Below the pieces are notes generated by a model that did no database searches, was not told where the DNA came from, and worked only from the letters and a program-made list of their open reading frames with translations. A program made the translations under genes and the position numbers. A stretch of 8,936 bases of DNA from an uncultured Clostridiaceae bacterium (GTDB taxonomy: Bacteria > Bacillota > Clostridia > Lachnospirales > Lachnospiraceae): positions 1 through 8,936 of the forward strand of contig CAUCBQ010000084.1 in assembly GCA_958441075.1 (NCBI GenBank), in the 5' to 3' direction. Of this stretch, positions 1 to 6,946 are shown piece by piece. The stretch's first letter is position 1, and every line of letters starts with the position of its first letter.

Positions 1-1085
1 GGCAGGCGACCAGTACCGGTTCTGTAAAGGGAATCAATGGAAATGTGGATATTGATTTCCAGTTCAGGGATTTTTCAGATCAGATCCCATCCAGCACCTG
101 GCGTACCATCAGCGGAAAACGGTATTATTACAGCAATTATACCAAGCAGAAAAATGCCTGGGCCCAGGATGGAGCTGACTGGTACTATATGGACAGCGAG
201 GGTCTTGCTTCCACCGGATGGATCACAGTATCCGGCAGCCGGTATTATCTGGATGAAACCACAGGAAGGATGCAGACAGGCTGGCGCCAGGATCAGGGAA
301 AATGGTATTATCTGGGAAGCTCAGGAGCTGTACAGAAGGGTTGGATTCAGGACAATGGAGTCTGGTATTATACGGATTCTGACGGTGTGATGCAGACGGG
401 CTGGCTGGATGCAGACGGAAAGCGTTACTATCTGGAGCCTTCGGGGAAAATGGCAGTGGGATGGACGAACCAGAATGGAAAATGGTACTATCTGGATTCC
501 TCCGGCGCGCTGGCAAAGGGATGGATTCAGGATCAGGGAAGCTGGTATTATTCGGATTCAAACGGTGTGATGCAGACAGGCTGGCTCAGTGAAGGCGGAA
601 AACGGTACTATCTGAAGGCATCCGGCGTCATGGCTTCGGGCTGGAGGGAGCTGGATGGAGCCTGGTACTATTTTGACGGAAGCGGTGCTATGACAACGGG
701 TATGATCGAGGTAAACGGCCTCCATTACTATATGGAGCCCTCTACAGGACGCATGGCTGCCAGCCAGACGCTGGAAATCGGCGATGCGGCTTATGAGGCG
801 GCTGCAGACGGTCATCTGATTCCTCTGGGGCAGGAGGGAAGCGGCTCTGAAAATGGAGCTGCCGGCTCCGGTGACGGGGGAGCTGCCTCCGGCAGCACGG
901 GAGTGGTTTCCGGCAGCCCCGGAACATCCTCTGCGCCCATCATCATTCCGTCAAATGGAAACAGCCCTTCTTCTCAGAACAATTCAGCGTCCTCAGGCGC
1001 TGTTACAGGAATCCACGGCGGTCCCGGCGTCAGTTCATCCTCTTCTAAGGGGCAGGTAGCCGCAGGAGAGAAGCCGGGAGCGTAG
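1..1085 (+). CDS. Cell-wall-binding repeat surface protein, C-terminal part (5' end outside window)
   Basis: The reading frame is open from base 3 with no credible start: an in-frame GTG at 45 has no good ribosome site, so the gene begins left of the window. The visible part starts with about 35 residues of an unrecognised domain. About eleven repeats of 20-21 residues follow, on the pattern G-x-W/R-Y-Y-x-(D/E)-x-x-G-x-M-x-x-G-W (roughly bases 117-765). These are cell-wall/choline-binding repeats of the kind that attach proteins non-covalently to wall polymers in Firmicutes. The last 80 or so residues are rich in Ser, Gly, Ala, Pro and Asn and look unstructured. There is no LPXTG motif or membrane anchor at the C-terminus, so attachment probably depends on the repeats. 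The catalytic or adhesive domain, if any, must be upstream and cannot be named. The ligand (choline or another polymer) cannot be told from the sequence. A strong terminator follows. Confidence 0.88.
   Translation, partial: QATSTGSVKGINGNVDIDFQFRDFSDQIPSSTWRTISGKRYYYSNYTKQKNAWAQDGADWYYMDSEGLASTGWITVSGSRYYLDETTGRMQTGWRQDQGKWYYLGSSGAVQKGWIQDNGVWYYTDSDGVMQTGWLDADGKRYYLEPSGKMAVGWTNQNGKWYYLDSSGALAKGWIQDQGSWYYSDSNGVMQTGWLSEGGKRYYLKASGVMASGWRELDGAWYYFDGSGAMTTGMIEVNGLHYYMEPSTGRMAASQTLEIGDAAYEAAADGHLIPLGQEGSGSENGAAGSGDGGAASGSTGVVSGSPGTSSAPIIIPSNGNSPSSQNNSASSGAVTGIHGGPGVSSSSSKGQVAAGEKPGA
297..656 (+). repeat. Two tandem 180-bp supermodules (three wall-binding repeats each)
   Basis: Within the surface-protein gene, three consecutive wall-binding repeats form a higher-order unit of 60 codons. 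Copy 1 is 297-476 and copy 2 is 477-656. Each encodes the series KWYYL-x-SSGA, then a WIQD-x-G / WYY-x-DS-x-GVMQTGWL repeat, then KRYYL-x-x-SG-x-MA-x-GW. A partial third copy starts near 657 (AWYYFDGSGAM). The protein is more conserved between copies than the DNA at third codon positions, so the duplication is not very recent. Such repeats commonly change number by recombination. Confidence 0.8.
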
Positions 1086-1125
1086 AGACAGCACAGAGTA
1101 AGACAAAACAGGATAGGACAGTATA

Positions 1126-1160
1126 CAGGCCGGGAGAGAATCCCGGCCTGATTCTATTTT
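1126..1160 (+). terminator. Intrinsic terminator of the surface-protein gene
   Basis: CAGGCCGGGA (1126-1135) and TCCCGGCCTG (1141-1150) form a perfect 10-bp GC-rich stem with a five-base loop (GAGAA). The T-rich stretch ATTCTATTTT follows. It lies 41 nt after the stop codon, as expected for a Rho-independent terminator on the plus strand. Confidence 0.88.
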
Positions 1161-1180
1161 CCTGTTCTCCATCATATAAT
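1152..1180 (+). promoter_or_regulatory. Candidate promoter for the deacetylase-rarA unit
   Basis: A perfect TATAAT -10 box lies at 1175-1180, about 35 nt before the chosen GTG start and just after the upstream terminator. The matching -35 position (1152-1157, TTCTAT) fits poorly, so only the -10 element and the location support it. Confidence 0.45.
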
Positions 1181-1201
1181 AAATCAATCTACCAATTTGT
1201 C

Positions 1202-1207
1202 AGGAGG
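1202..1207 (+). promoter_or_regulatory. Ribosome binding site that sets the GTG start of the deacetylase
   Basis: AGGAGG sits 7 nt before GTG at 1215. The longer frame would open at TTG 1197, which lies upstream of this site and so cannot use it. An ATG at 1213 is out of frame and runs directly into TGA. GTG 1215 is therefore the best start. Confidence 0.8.
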
Positions 1208-1214
1208 ACTGAAT

Positions 1215-1907
1215 GTGAACTGGAAACATGGGATTCATCTGCTGTCAGTCATTCTGTCAGCGGATTTTATCCTTTTGGCATATCTGATCTGTCTTCTGGC
1301 GGCTCCGGCGCCCGCGGCAAAAGCTTCGGCACAGGAAGGAGCAGTTCACCCGGAAAAGTACCTGGCACTTACCTTTGATGACGGTCCCCATTCCGTTTAT
1401 ACGCCTATTCTTTTGGATGGCCTGAAAGAGCGGGGCGTATCCGTAACCTTTTTTCTCATGGGAAGCAGTATACCCGGAAATGAGGCTATAGTAGAACGGA
1501 TGCAGAAAGAAGGCCATCTGATCGGCAACCACAGCTATAATCATGTCCGCCTGACGAAAGCCGGTTCCGGGGCTGTCTGTGAGGCGGTAGACCGTACCAG
1601 CCGTATGATTGAGGATATTACAGGTTTCAGACCTCAATATATGCGCCCGCCCTACGGAGACTGGAATGAGGAACTGGAATGTGAGACAGGAATGACTGCG
1701 GTTCTCTGGTCTGTGGATTCCATGGACTGGAAGCTGAGGAATCGGGAGCGGATCGTAAAGAAGGTCTTGAAAGAAGCAGAGGATGGGGATATTATATTGA
1801 TGCATGATATATTTGGTACATCTGTGTCAGCGGCTCTGGAGATCATTGATATTCTTCAGAAAGAAGGCTATACATTTGTCACTGCCGATGAACTTCTGAT
1901 TGACTGA
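1215..1907 (+). CDS. Membrane-anchored polysaccharide deacetylase (NodB homology, CE4 family)
   Basis: The product (230 residues from GTG) belongs to the NodB/CE4 family, metal-dependent enzymes that remove acetyl groups from N-acetylated sugars of peptidoglycan, chitin-like or surface polysaccharides. Residues about 9-30 are a hydrophobic helix, a signal anchor or signal peptide, followed by an Ala/Pro-rich linker, so the enzyme faces the outside. All family motifs are visible: TFDDGP (D55 proposed base, D56 metal ligand), H-x-x-x-H in NHSYNH (H106, H110, metal ligands), RPPYG (R144-G148), a DSMDW segment (D171, W172), and ILMHD (H197, catalytic acid side). The enzyme therefore looks active. 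The length is that of a single-domain CE4 protein such as the peptidoglycan deacetylases of sporeformers. The natural substrate is inferred only. The gene is 13 nt upstream of rarA, most likely in one transcript, although the two functions are not obviously linked. Confidence 0.92.
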   Translation: MNWKHGIHLLSVILSADFILLAYLICLLAAPAPAAKASAQEGAVHPEKYLALTFDDGPHSVYTPILLDGLKERGVSVTFFLMGSSIPGNEAIVERMQKEGHLIGNHSYNHVRLTKAGSGAVCEAVDRTSRMIEDITGFRPQYMRPPYGDWNEELECETGMTAVLWSVDSMDWKLRNRERIVKKVLKEAEDGDIILMHDIFGTSVSAALEIIDILQKEGYTFVTADELLID

Positions 1908-1920
1908 AAGAGAGATAAAA

Positions 1921-3237
1921 ATGAACCTGTTTGATTATATGAGAGAAAATACAATGGAAAAGGAAGCGCCTCTGGCCTCCCGCCTTCGTCCGAGAACATT
2001 AGATGAGGTGGTGGGGCAGCAGCACATTATCGGAAAGGACAAGCTTCTTTACCGCGCCATTAAAGCGGACAAGCTGGGCTCCCTGATTTTTTACGGCCCG
2101 CCGGGTACTGGAAAAACTACGTTGGCAAAGGTTATTGCCAACACTACCAGCGCTGATTTTAAGCAGATCAATGCCACTGTAGCCGGAAAAAAGGATATGG
2201 AGGAGATTGTGGCTGCTGCAAAGGACAGCAGAGGGATGTATGGCAGAAGAACCATTTTGTTTGTAGATGAGATCCACCGCTTTAACAAGGGACAGCAGGA
2301 TTATCTTCTTCCCTTTGTAGAAGATGGAACCCTGATTCTCATTGGAGCTACTACGGAAAATCCCTATTTTGAGGTAAACAGCGCCCTTATATCCCGATCC
2401 CGTATTTTTGAGTTAAAGCTGCTGGAAAGGCAGGATATTCTGGAGCTTATCCGCAGAGCCGTTACAGATGTGGAACGGGGAATGGGTACATACGATGCAG
2501 TGATTGAGCCGGATGCCGCTCAGTTTCTGGCAGACGCTGCAAACGGGGATGCCAGAGCAGCTCTGAATGCGGTAGAGCTGGGAGTGCTCACTACAGAGCG
2601 CAGTCCGGATGGAAAGATTCATATAGATTTGACAGCGGCTCAGGAGTGTATCCAGAAGAGGGCAGTGAGGTATGATAAGGACGGAGACAGCCATTATGAT
2701 ACAATTTCCGCTTTTATAAAAAGTATGCGGGGGTCAGATCCGGATGCGGCTGTGTACTATCTGGCCCGGATGATCTATGCGGGTGAAGATATTAAATTCA
2801 TTGCGCGCAGGATTATGATCTGCGCCGCAGAGGATGTGGGAAATGCAGATCCACAGGCTCTGACTGTAGCAGTAAGCGCCGCTCAGGCTGCGGAACGCAT
2901 CGGTCTTCCGGAGGCCCAGATCATTCTGTCCCAGGCAGTGACCTATGTAGCCTGTGCTCCTAAGAGCAATGCGGCCTGCTGCGCCATTCTGGATGCAATG
3001 GAGGCTGTAAAGACGGCGCGGGCCATGCCGGTTCCTGTGCATCTTCAGGACAGGCATTATAAAGGCGCCGGAGCACTGGGACACGGAGAAGGTTATCTCT
3101 ATGCTCATGATTACCCGAAGCACTATGTACGTCAGCAGTATCTGCCGGAAGGCATGGAGGACCGTATTTTTTACAGACCGTCAGACAATGGCTATGAAAA
3201 GCAGATCAAAGCCCATATGGAATGGCTGAAAAATTAA
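1921..3237 (+). CDS. rarA: Replication-associated recombination protein A (AAA+ ATPase RarA/MgsA)
   Basis: The product (438 residues from ATG 1921) is the conserved AAA+ protein that acts at stalled or gapped replication forks with SSB and the polymerase. It is related to the clamp-loader subunits and to RuvB. Visible motifs: an N-terminal LASRLRPRTLDEVVGQ segment, Walker A GPPGTGKTT (G59-T67, with K65), Walker B FVDEIHRF (D116, E117), sensor 1 IGATTENP (141-148), and the SRSRIFEL arginine-finger region (R159, R161). The C-terminal half carries the family tetramerisation domain, ending in the typical YKGAGALGHGEGYLYAHD and YLPEG stretches. Length matches the family (about 420-450). The frame can be extended back to TTG 1900, overlapping the deacetylase stop, but ATG 1921 starts in the conserved MNLFDYM stretch and has an AAAGAGAG purine run 6-7 nt upstream, so it is preferred. 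The Shine-Dalgarno is weak, which suggests coupling to the upstream gene. Confidence 0.96.
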   Translation: MNLFDYMRENTMEKEAPLASRLRPRTLDEVVGQQHIIGKDKLLYRAIKADKLGSLIFYGPPGTGKTTLAKVIANTTSADFKQINATVAGKKDMEEIVAAAKDSRGMYGRRTILFVDEIHRFNKGQQDYLLPFVEDGTLILIGATTENPYFEVNSALISRSRIFELKLLERQDILELIRRAVTDVERGMGTYDAVIEPDAAQFLADAANGDARAALNAVELGVLTTERSPDGKIHIDLTAAQECIQKRAVRYDKDGDSHYDTISAFIKSMRGSDPDAAVYYLARMIYAGEDIKFIARRIMICAAEDVGNADPQALTVAVSAAQAAERIGLPEAQIILSQAVTYVACAPKSNAACCAILDAMEAVKTARAMPVPVHLQDRHYKGAGALGHGEGYLYAHDYPKHYVRQQYLPEGMEDRIFYRPSDNGYEKQIKAHMEWLKN

Positions 3238-3239
3238 AC

Positions 3240-3269
3240 TTTACAATCACCGGGGGGAGCGTTTATAAT
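3240..3269 (+). promoter_or_regulatory. Strong candidate sigma-A promoter after rarA
   Basis: TTTACA (3240-3245, five of six consensus) is separated by 18 nt from a perfect TATAAT (3264-3269). Transcription would start near 3276, only about 20 nt before the terminator stem at 3296. It begins 3 nt after the rarA stop and is the best promoter-like sequence upstream of rho. Confidence 0.55.
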
Positions 3270-3299
3270 ATCTGTATAAGCAATCAGGGCGCTCCCCCC
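3252..3299 (+). promoter_or_regulatory. Long-range stem competing with the terminator before rho
   Basis: GGGGGGAGCG (3252-3261) is perfectly complementary to CGCTCCCCCC (3290-3299), a 10-bp GC-rich stem around a 28-nt loop. The last four C bases (3296-3299) are also the 5' end of the terminator stem, so the two structures cannot both form completely. The stem is not followed by a U-run, so it is not itself a simple terminator. Only transcripts starting upstream, for example rarA read-through, contain the left arm. It may act as an anti-terminator for those; this role is inferred. Confidence 0.5.
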
Positions 3300-3320
3300 T
3301 GTAACATACAGGGGCTTTTT
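3296..3320 (+). terminator. Intrinsic terminator between rarA and rho
   Basis: CCCCTGT (3296-3302) pairs with ACAGGGG (3308-3314) around a five-base loop (AACAT), followed by CTTTTT. It can end the rarA transcript or attenuate transcription from the promoter at 3240-3269. The left arm is shared with the longer stem 3252-3299. Confidence 0.78.
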
Positions 3321-3388
3321 GTCTGAGATCAGCGCCCGAACTCATTCATGGTCAGAGCCGTTCCGGTTTTGTACCCTTCCCATTTTGA

Positions 3389-3418
3389 TTAAATTTAAAA
3401 ATTTAGAATAAATATAAC
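3389..3418 (+). promoter_or_regulatory. Possible second, weaker promoter for rho
   Basis: In a very AT-rich stretch, TTAAAT (3389-3394) and TATAAC (3413-3418) are 18 nt apart and sit just upstream of the rho Shine-Dalgarno. The match is modest and AT-richness alone makes it easy to find. If used, transcription would bypass the terminator at 3296-3320. Confidence 0.3.
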
Positions 3419-3444
3419 AGGCTGTAAAATTAAGGAGAATCGTT

Positions 3445-5082
3445 ATGAGAGAAAAATTACAGACCCTTCCTTTAGCGGAGCTTAAAGAATTGGCGAAATC
3501 TCAGGGGTTTAAGGGGATCAGTACCCTCAGAAAAGCCGAGATCATAGAACTTTTGTGCCGGGAAAATGAGGCGGCTGAAAATATTAAAACTGCTTCACAG
3601 CCAGCTTCCGGAACCGGTGAGATCCGAGAGGGCCGTGACAATGGAGAAGCCCATGATGCCGGAGAAAACCGTGAACTTCGTGACGCCCGTGATGGCCGCG
3701 ATGGCGGAACCTCCCGCGATTTCCGTCCCCAGCGGGAATCCTCCCGTCCAACCCGCTTTGTCAGACAGCCCCGTACCCCATACGGGCAGCAGAATTCAAG
3801 AGAAAATTCCAGAGAAGGCTCCAGAGAAACGGGAGAAAACGGCCCATCCAGAGAACTCCGGGAGTCCAGAGAACCCCGAGAATCCAGAGAGAGCCTGGAG
3901 TCCCGCACCGATGCTGTGGGACCGGCAGGGCAGGACATGGCGGAGCTTGACAGCGGAATCGAGGCAAACGGCATTCTGGAAGTGATGCCTGACGGCTTTG
4001 GCTTTATCCGCTGTGAGAATTTTCTTCCGGGTGAAAATGATGTCTATGTAGCCCCCTCACAGATCCGCCGGTTTAATTTAAAAACAGGAGATATCATTGT
4101 AGGAAACAGAAGAATTAAAGCAGTAACCGAAAAATTTGCCGCCCTTCTTTATATCAAAACAGTTAACGGATACCCGTTAAGCGCCACAGAGCGCCGGCCT
4201 AATTTTGAAGATCTCACTCCCGTTTTCCCAAATGAGCGGCTTCATATGGAAACCCGCGGTGAGCGCAATTCTGTGGCTATGCGTGTTCTGGATCTTTTAT
4301 CGCCCATTGGAAAAGGCCAGAGAGGCATGATTGTTTCTCCGCCAAAGGCAGGAAAAACCACTCTCTTAAAGCAGGTAGCCAGAGCCATTACTGTGAATCA
4401 TCCGGATATGCATCTGATGATTCTCCTGATTGATGAGCGCCCTGAGGAGGTAACAGATATCAAAGAGGCGATTGTGGGGCCGAATGTAGAGGTAATCTAC
4501 TCTACCTTTGACGAGCAGCCTGACCGCCATAAGCGTGTATCAGAAATGGTAATTGAGCGGGCAAAGCGTCTGGTGGAGCATGGAAGAGATGTGATTATCC
4601 TTTTAGACAGCATTACCCGTCTTGCCAGAGCCTATAACCTTACGGTGGCCCCCAGCGGACGCACCCTGTCAGGCGGTCTTGATCCGGCAGCTCTCTATAT
4701 GCCGAAGCGCTTTTTCGGAGCGGCCAGAAATATGCGGGAGGGAGGCAGCCTTACCATTCTGGCTACTGCACTGGTGGATACAGGAAGCCGTATGGATGAT
4801 GTGGTATATGAGGAATTTAAGGGTACTGGAAACATGGAACTGGTTCTGGACCGCCGTCTGTCGGAAAAGAGGATTTTCCCGGCTATTGACATTTTAAAAT
4901 CCGGCACCCGAAGGGATGACCTTCTTCTTAACCGTCAGGAGGCAGAGGCCGTAGACATTGTCCGTAAAGCTACAAATTCTCTTAAACCGGATGAAGCTGT
5001 GGAACGGATTCTGGATCTTTTTTCCAAGACAAGAAATAACTATGAATTCTGTGAGATGGTAAAGAAGATACGTCTGCTGTAA
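3445..5082 (+). CDS. rho: Transcription termination factor Rho with long disordered N-terminal insertion
   Basis: Rho is the hexameric RNA-dependent ATPase/helicase that ends transcription of untranslated RNA. ATG 3445 follows AAGGAG by 7 nt. Residues 1-45 form the helical Rho_N domain (LAELKELAKSQGFKGISTLRK). Residues of about 46-165 are an insertion rich in Arg, Glu, Ser, Gly and Asp, likely disordered. The cold-shock-like RNA-binding fold starts near 173 (GILEVMPDGFGFIR, DVYVAPSQIRRFNLKTGD). The ATPase core has Walker A PPKAGKTT (K304, T305), a DERPEEV segment (D330-V336), Walker B LLDSITRLARAYN (D388; S389 and R392 are at positions that bind bicyclomycin in E. coli Rho), and the C-terminal SGGLDPAALYMPKRFFGAARN and GTGNMELVLDR segments. 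At 545 residues it is over 100 longer than E. coli Rho (419), all in the insertion. No key catalytic residue is missing. rpmE does not follow rho here; the next gene is the sugar mutase. Confidence 0.97.
   Translation: MREKLQTLPLAELKELAKSQGFKGISTLRKAEIIELLCRENEAAENIKTASQPASGTGEIREGRDNGEAHDAGENRELRDARDGRDGGTSRDFRPQRESSRPTRFVRQPRTPYGQQNSRENSREGSRETGENGPSRELRESREPRESRESLESRTDAVGPAGQDMAELDSGIEANGILEVMPDGFGFIRCENFLPGENDVYVAPSQIRRFNLKTGDIIVGNRRIKAVTEKFAALLYIKTVNGYPLSATERRPNFEDLTPVFPNERLHMETRGERNSVAMRVLDLLSPIGKGQRGMIVSPPKAGKTTLLKQVARAITVNHPDMHLMILLIDERPEEVTDIKEAIVGPNVEVIYSTFDEQPDRHKRVSEMVIERAKRLVEHGRDVIILLDSITRLARAYNLTVAPSGRTLSGGLDPAALYMPKRFFGAARNMREGGSLTILATALVDTGSRMDDVVYEEFKGTGNMELVLDRRLSEKRIFPAIDILKSGTRRDDLLLNRQEAEAVDIVRKATNSLKPDEAVERILDLFSKTRNNYEFCEMVKKIRLL
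3847..3900 (+). repeat. Three tandem 18-bp in-frame repeats in the rho insertion
   Basis: Units at 3847-3864, 3865-3882 and 3883-3900 all begin with TCCAGAGA and encode SRELRE, SREPRE and SRESLE (residues 135-152). Two further TCCAGAGA copies at 3808 and 3820 are spaced by multiples of three, in the same frame. The array can therefore grow or shrink by slippage without breaking rho. Confidence 0.8.
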
Positions 5083-5105
5083 GGCAAGTTTTCCCCTGCA
5101 TCTAC

Positions 5106-5134
5106 TTCCCTTTTTTTTCCGGGTGTAGTATAAT
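5106..5134 (+). promoter_or_regulatory. Candidate promoter for the phosphoglucomutase gene
   Basis: A perfect TATAAT lies at 5129-5134 in the 109-nt gap between rho and the mutase, about 57 nt before the start codon. The -35 position (5106-5111, TTCCCT) is poor. A T8 run at 5111-5118 lies upstream, but I see no stem before it that would make it a rho terminator. Confidence 0.45.
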
Positions 5135-5175
5135 CAAAAGCATAAAAATGCAGGTATTACGTTGCATGGGAAATC

Positions 5176-5184
5176 AGGAGGGAG
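5176..5184 (+). promoter_or_regulatory. Ribosome binding site that sets the mutase start
   Basis: AGGAGGGAG lies 7 nt before ATG 5192. The longer frame opening at TTG 5162 would place this site inside the coding region, so the 578-residue form from ATG 5192 is preferred. Confidence 0.85.
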
Positions 5185-5191
5185 TATAGAA

Positions 5192-6928
5192 ATGAAAGAT
5201 TACATGAAGATCTATCAGGAGTGGATGGCCAATCCATATTTTGACGAAGCCACCAAGGCAGAGCTGAAAGCCATTGAGGGTGATGAAAATGAGATCAAAG
5301 AGCGTTTTTATATGGATTTGGAGTTCGGAACCGCAGGCCTCAGAGGTATCATTGGAGCAGGAATTAACCGCATGAATATTTATGTAGTGAGACGGGCCAC
5401 ACAGGGACTTGCAAACTACATTATCAAGCAGGGGGCTGCGGATAAGGGCGTAGCTATTGCCTATGACTCCCGCCGTATGTCTCCTGAATTTGCCATGGAG
5501 GCAGCTATGACGCTGGCAGCCAATGGAATCAAGGCATATAAGTTTGAATCTCTGCGCCCTACACCGGAGCTGTCCTTTGCTGTCCGCGAGCTGGGCTGCG
5601 TGGCAGGTATCAATATTACTGCCAGCCACAATCCGCCGGAGTACAATGGCTATAAGGTGTACTGGGAGGACGGCGCTCAGTTCACACCGCCTCATGATAA
5701 GGGTGTAACAGAGGAGGTTCTTGCGATTGAGGACCTGTCCAGCGTAAAGACCACAGACGAGGCTTCCGCCATTGCTGCAGGCAAGTACGAGGTGATTGGA
5801 AAAGAGATTGACGATAAGTATATCGCTCAGGTAAAGGCTCAGGTTGTAAATCAGAAGGCCATTGATGAGATGCAGGATCAGATCAGCATCGTATATACCC
5901 CTCTTCACGGCACAGGAAATATTCCTGCCAGAAGAGTGATGAAGGAGCTCGGCTTTACCCATGTATATGTAGTTCCTGAGCAGGAGCTTCCGGACGGAAA
6001 TTTCCCAACCGTAAGCTATCCGAACCCTGAGGCAAAGGAAGCTTTCGAGCTGGGCTTAAAGCTGGCAAGAGAAAAGGATGCAGATCTTGTGCTTGCTACC
6101 GATCCTGATGCAGACCGTCTGGGCGTATATGTAAAGGACACAAAGTCCGGCGAATACATTCCGTTAACCGGAAATATGTCCGGTTCCCTGCTGTGCGAAT
6201 ATGTATTAAGCCAGAAGCAGGCTGCTGGCAAGATTCCGGCAGACGGACAGGTTGTTAAATCCATTGTGTCCACCAACCTGATCGACGCAGTAGCCAAAGC
6301 CTACGGAGCAGAGCTTATCGAAGTGCTTACCGGCTTTAAATGGATTGGAAAGCAGATCCTTAAAAATGAAACTACCGGAACAGGAACATATCTTTTCGGT
6401 ATGGAAGAGAGTTATGGCTGCCTGATCGGAACCTATGCCCGTGATAAGGATGCTATTTCCGCTACTGCCGCTCTCTGCGAGGCAGCTGCCTACTACAAGC
6501 AGAAGGGCATGACATTGTGGGATGCTATGGTAGCTATGTATGAGAAATACGGCTATTACAAAGATTCTGTTAAGTCCATCGGTTTATCCGGTATCGAGGG
6601 TCTGGCTAAGATCCAGTCCATTATGGAAACACTGAGAAACAACACCCCGTCAGAGGTTGGCAGCTATAAGGTAGTATCTGCAAGAGACTACAAGCTGGAT
6701 ACCATTAAGGATATGGCGACCGGAGAAGTAAAGCCAACAGGTCTTCCTGCATCCAATGTACTGTACTATGATCTGGAGGACGGCGCATGGATCTGCGTAA
6801 GACCTTCCGGCACAGAGCCAAAGATCAAGTTCTATTTTGGCGTAAAGGGAACCTCCTTAGAGGATGCAAACCAGAAGGAAGCAGACCTCGGAGCAGCTGT
6901 TATGGCTATGGTAGATAAGATGATGTAA
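5192..6928 (+). CDS. pgcA: Alpha-phosphoglucomutase / phospho-sugar mutase (alpha-D-phosphohexomutase family)
   Basis: The enzyme interconverts glucose-1-phosphate and glucose-6-phosphate through a phosphoserine and a bisphosphate intermediate, in the cytoplasm. It feeds UDP-glucose and hence capsule, wall-polymer and glycolipid synthesis. The product is 578 residues from ATG 5192, the size of the long Firmicute PgcA type (about 580). Domain landmarks: an N-terminal FGTAGLRG substrate loop, the active-site TASHNP with phosphoserine S145, the metal-binding DPDADRLG (D304, D306, D308), the sugar-specificity loop GMEESYG (E405, S407), and the phosphate-binding RPSGTEPK loop (R537-K544) near the C-terminus. 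All are intact. Whether it also accepts mannose or other sugar phosphates cannot be read from sequence. It is separated from rho by its own likely promoter and ends in a terminator shared with the convergent recombinase unit. The symbol follows the B. subtilis homologue. Confidence 0.95.
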   Translation: MKDYMKIYQEWMANPYFDEATKAELKAIEGDENEIKERFYMDLEFGTAGLRGIIGAGINRMNIYVVRRATQGLANYIIKQGAADKGVAIAYDSRRMSPEFAMEAAMTLAANGIKAYKFESLRPTPELSFAVRELGCVAGINITASHNPPEYNGYKVYWEDGAQFTPPHDKGVTEEVLAIEDLSSVKTTDEASAIAAGKYEVIGKEIDDKYIAQVKAQVVNQKAIDEMQDQISIVYTPLHGTGNIPARRVMKELGFTHVYVVPEQELPDGNFPTVSYPNPEAKEAFELGLKLAREKDADLVLATDPDADRLGVYVKDTKSGEYIPLTGNMSGSLLCEYVLSQKQAAGKIPADGQVVKSIVSTNLIDAVAKAYGAELIEVLTGFKWIGKQILKNETTGTGTYLFGMEESYGCLIGTYARDKDAISATAALCEAAAYYKQKGMTLWDAMVAMYEKYGYYKDSVKSIGLSGIEGLAKIQSIMETLRNNTPSEVGSYKVVSARDYKLDTIKDMATGEVKPTGLPASNVLYYDLEDGAWICVRPSGTEPKIKFYFGVKGTSLEDANQKEADLGAAVMAMVDKMM

Positions 6929-6946
6929 TTTTACAGAAATTGAAAC

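Noticed and set aside
1257..1805. A 182-codon minus-strand open frame across the deacetylase gene
   Set aside because: It is antisense to a gene with all five family motifs and has Cys/His/Arg-rich shadow composition.
3321..3444. A riboswitch or T-box in the rho leader
   Set aside because: I see none of the conserved T-box, SAM, purine, lysine or similar core motifs; only an AT-rich stretch and the ribosome binding site.
3501..3974. A 157-codon minus-strand open frame within rho
   Set aside because: It lies entirely antisense to the Arg/Glu/Ser-rich insertion. Biased codons there (AGA, GAG, TCC) suppress stops on the other strand; the product is low-complexity Ser/Arg without a ribosome site.
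5083..5191. An intrinsic terminator after rho, suggested by a T8 run at 5111-5118
   Set aside because: No stable stem precedes the T-run; the only complementary pieces (CTGCAT 5096-5101 and ATGCAG 5148-5153) flank it instead.
5174..5962. A 262-codon minus-strand open frame across the mutase gene
   Set aside because: It overlaps the strongly conserved mutase coding sequence, shows no recognisable domain and has no promoter or ribosome site of note.
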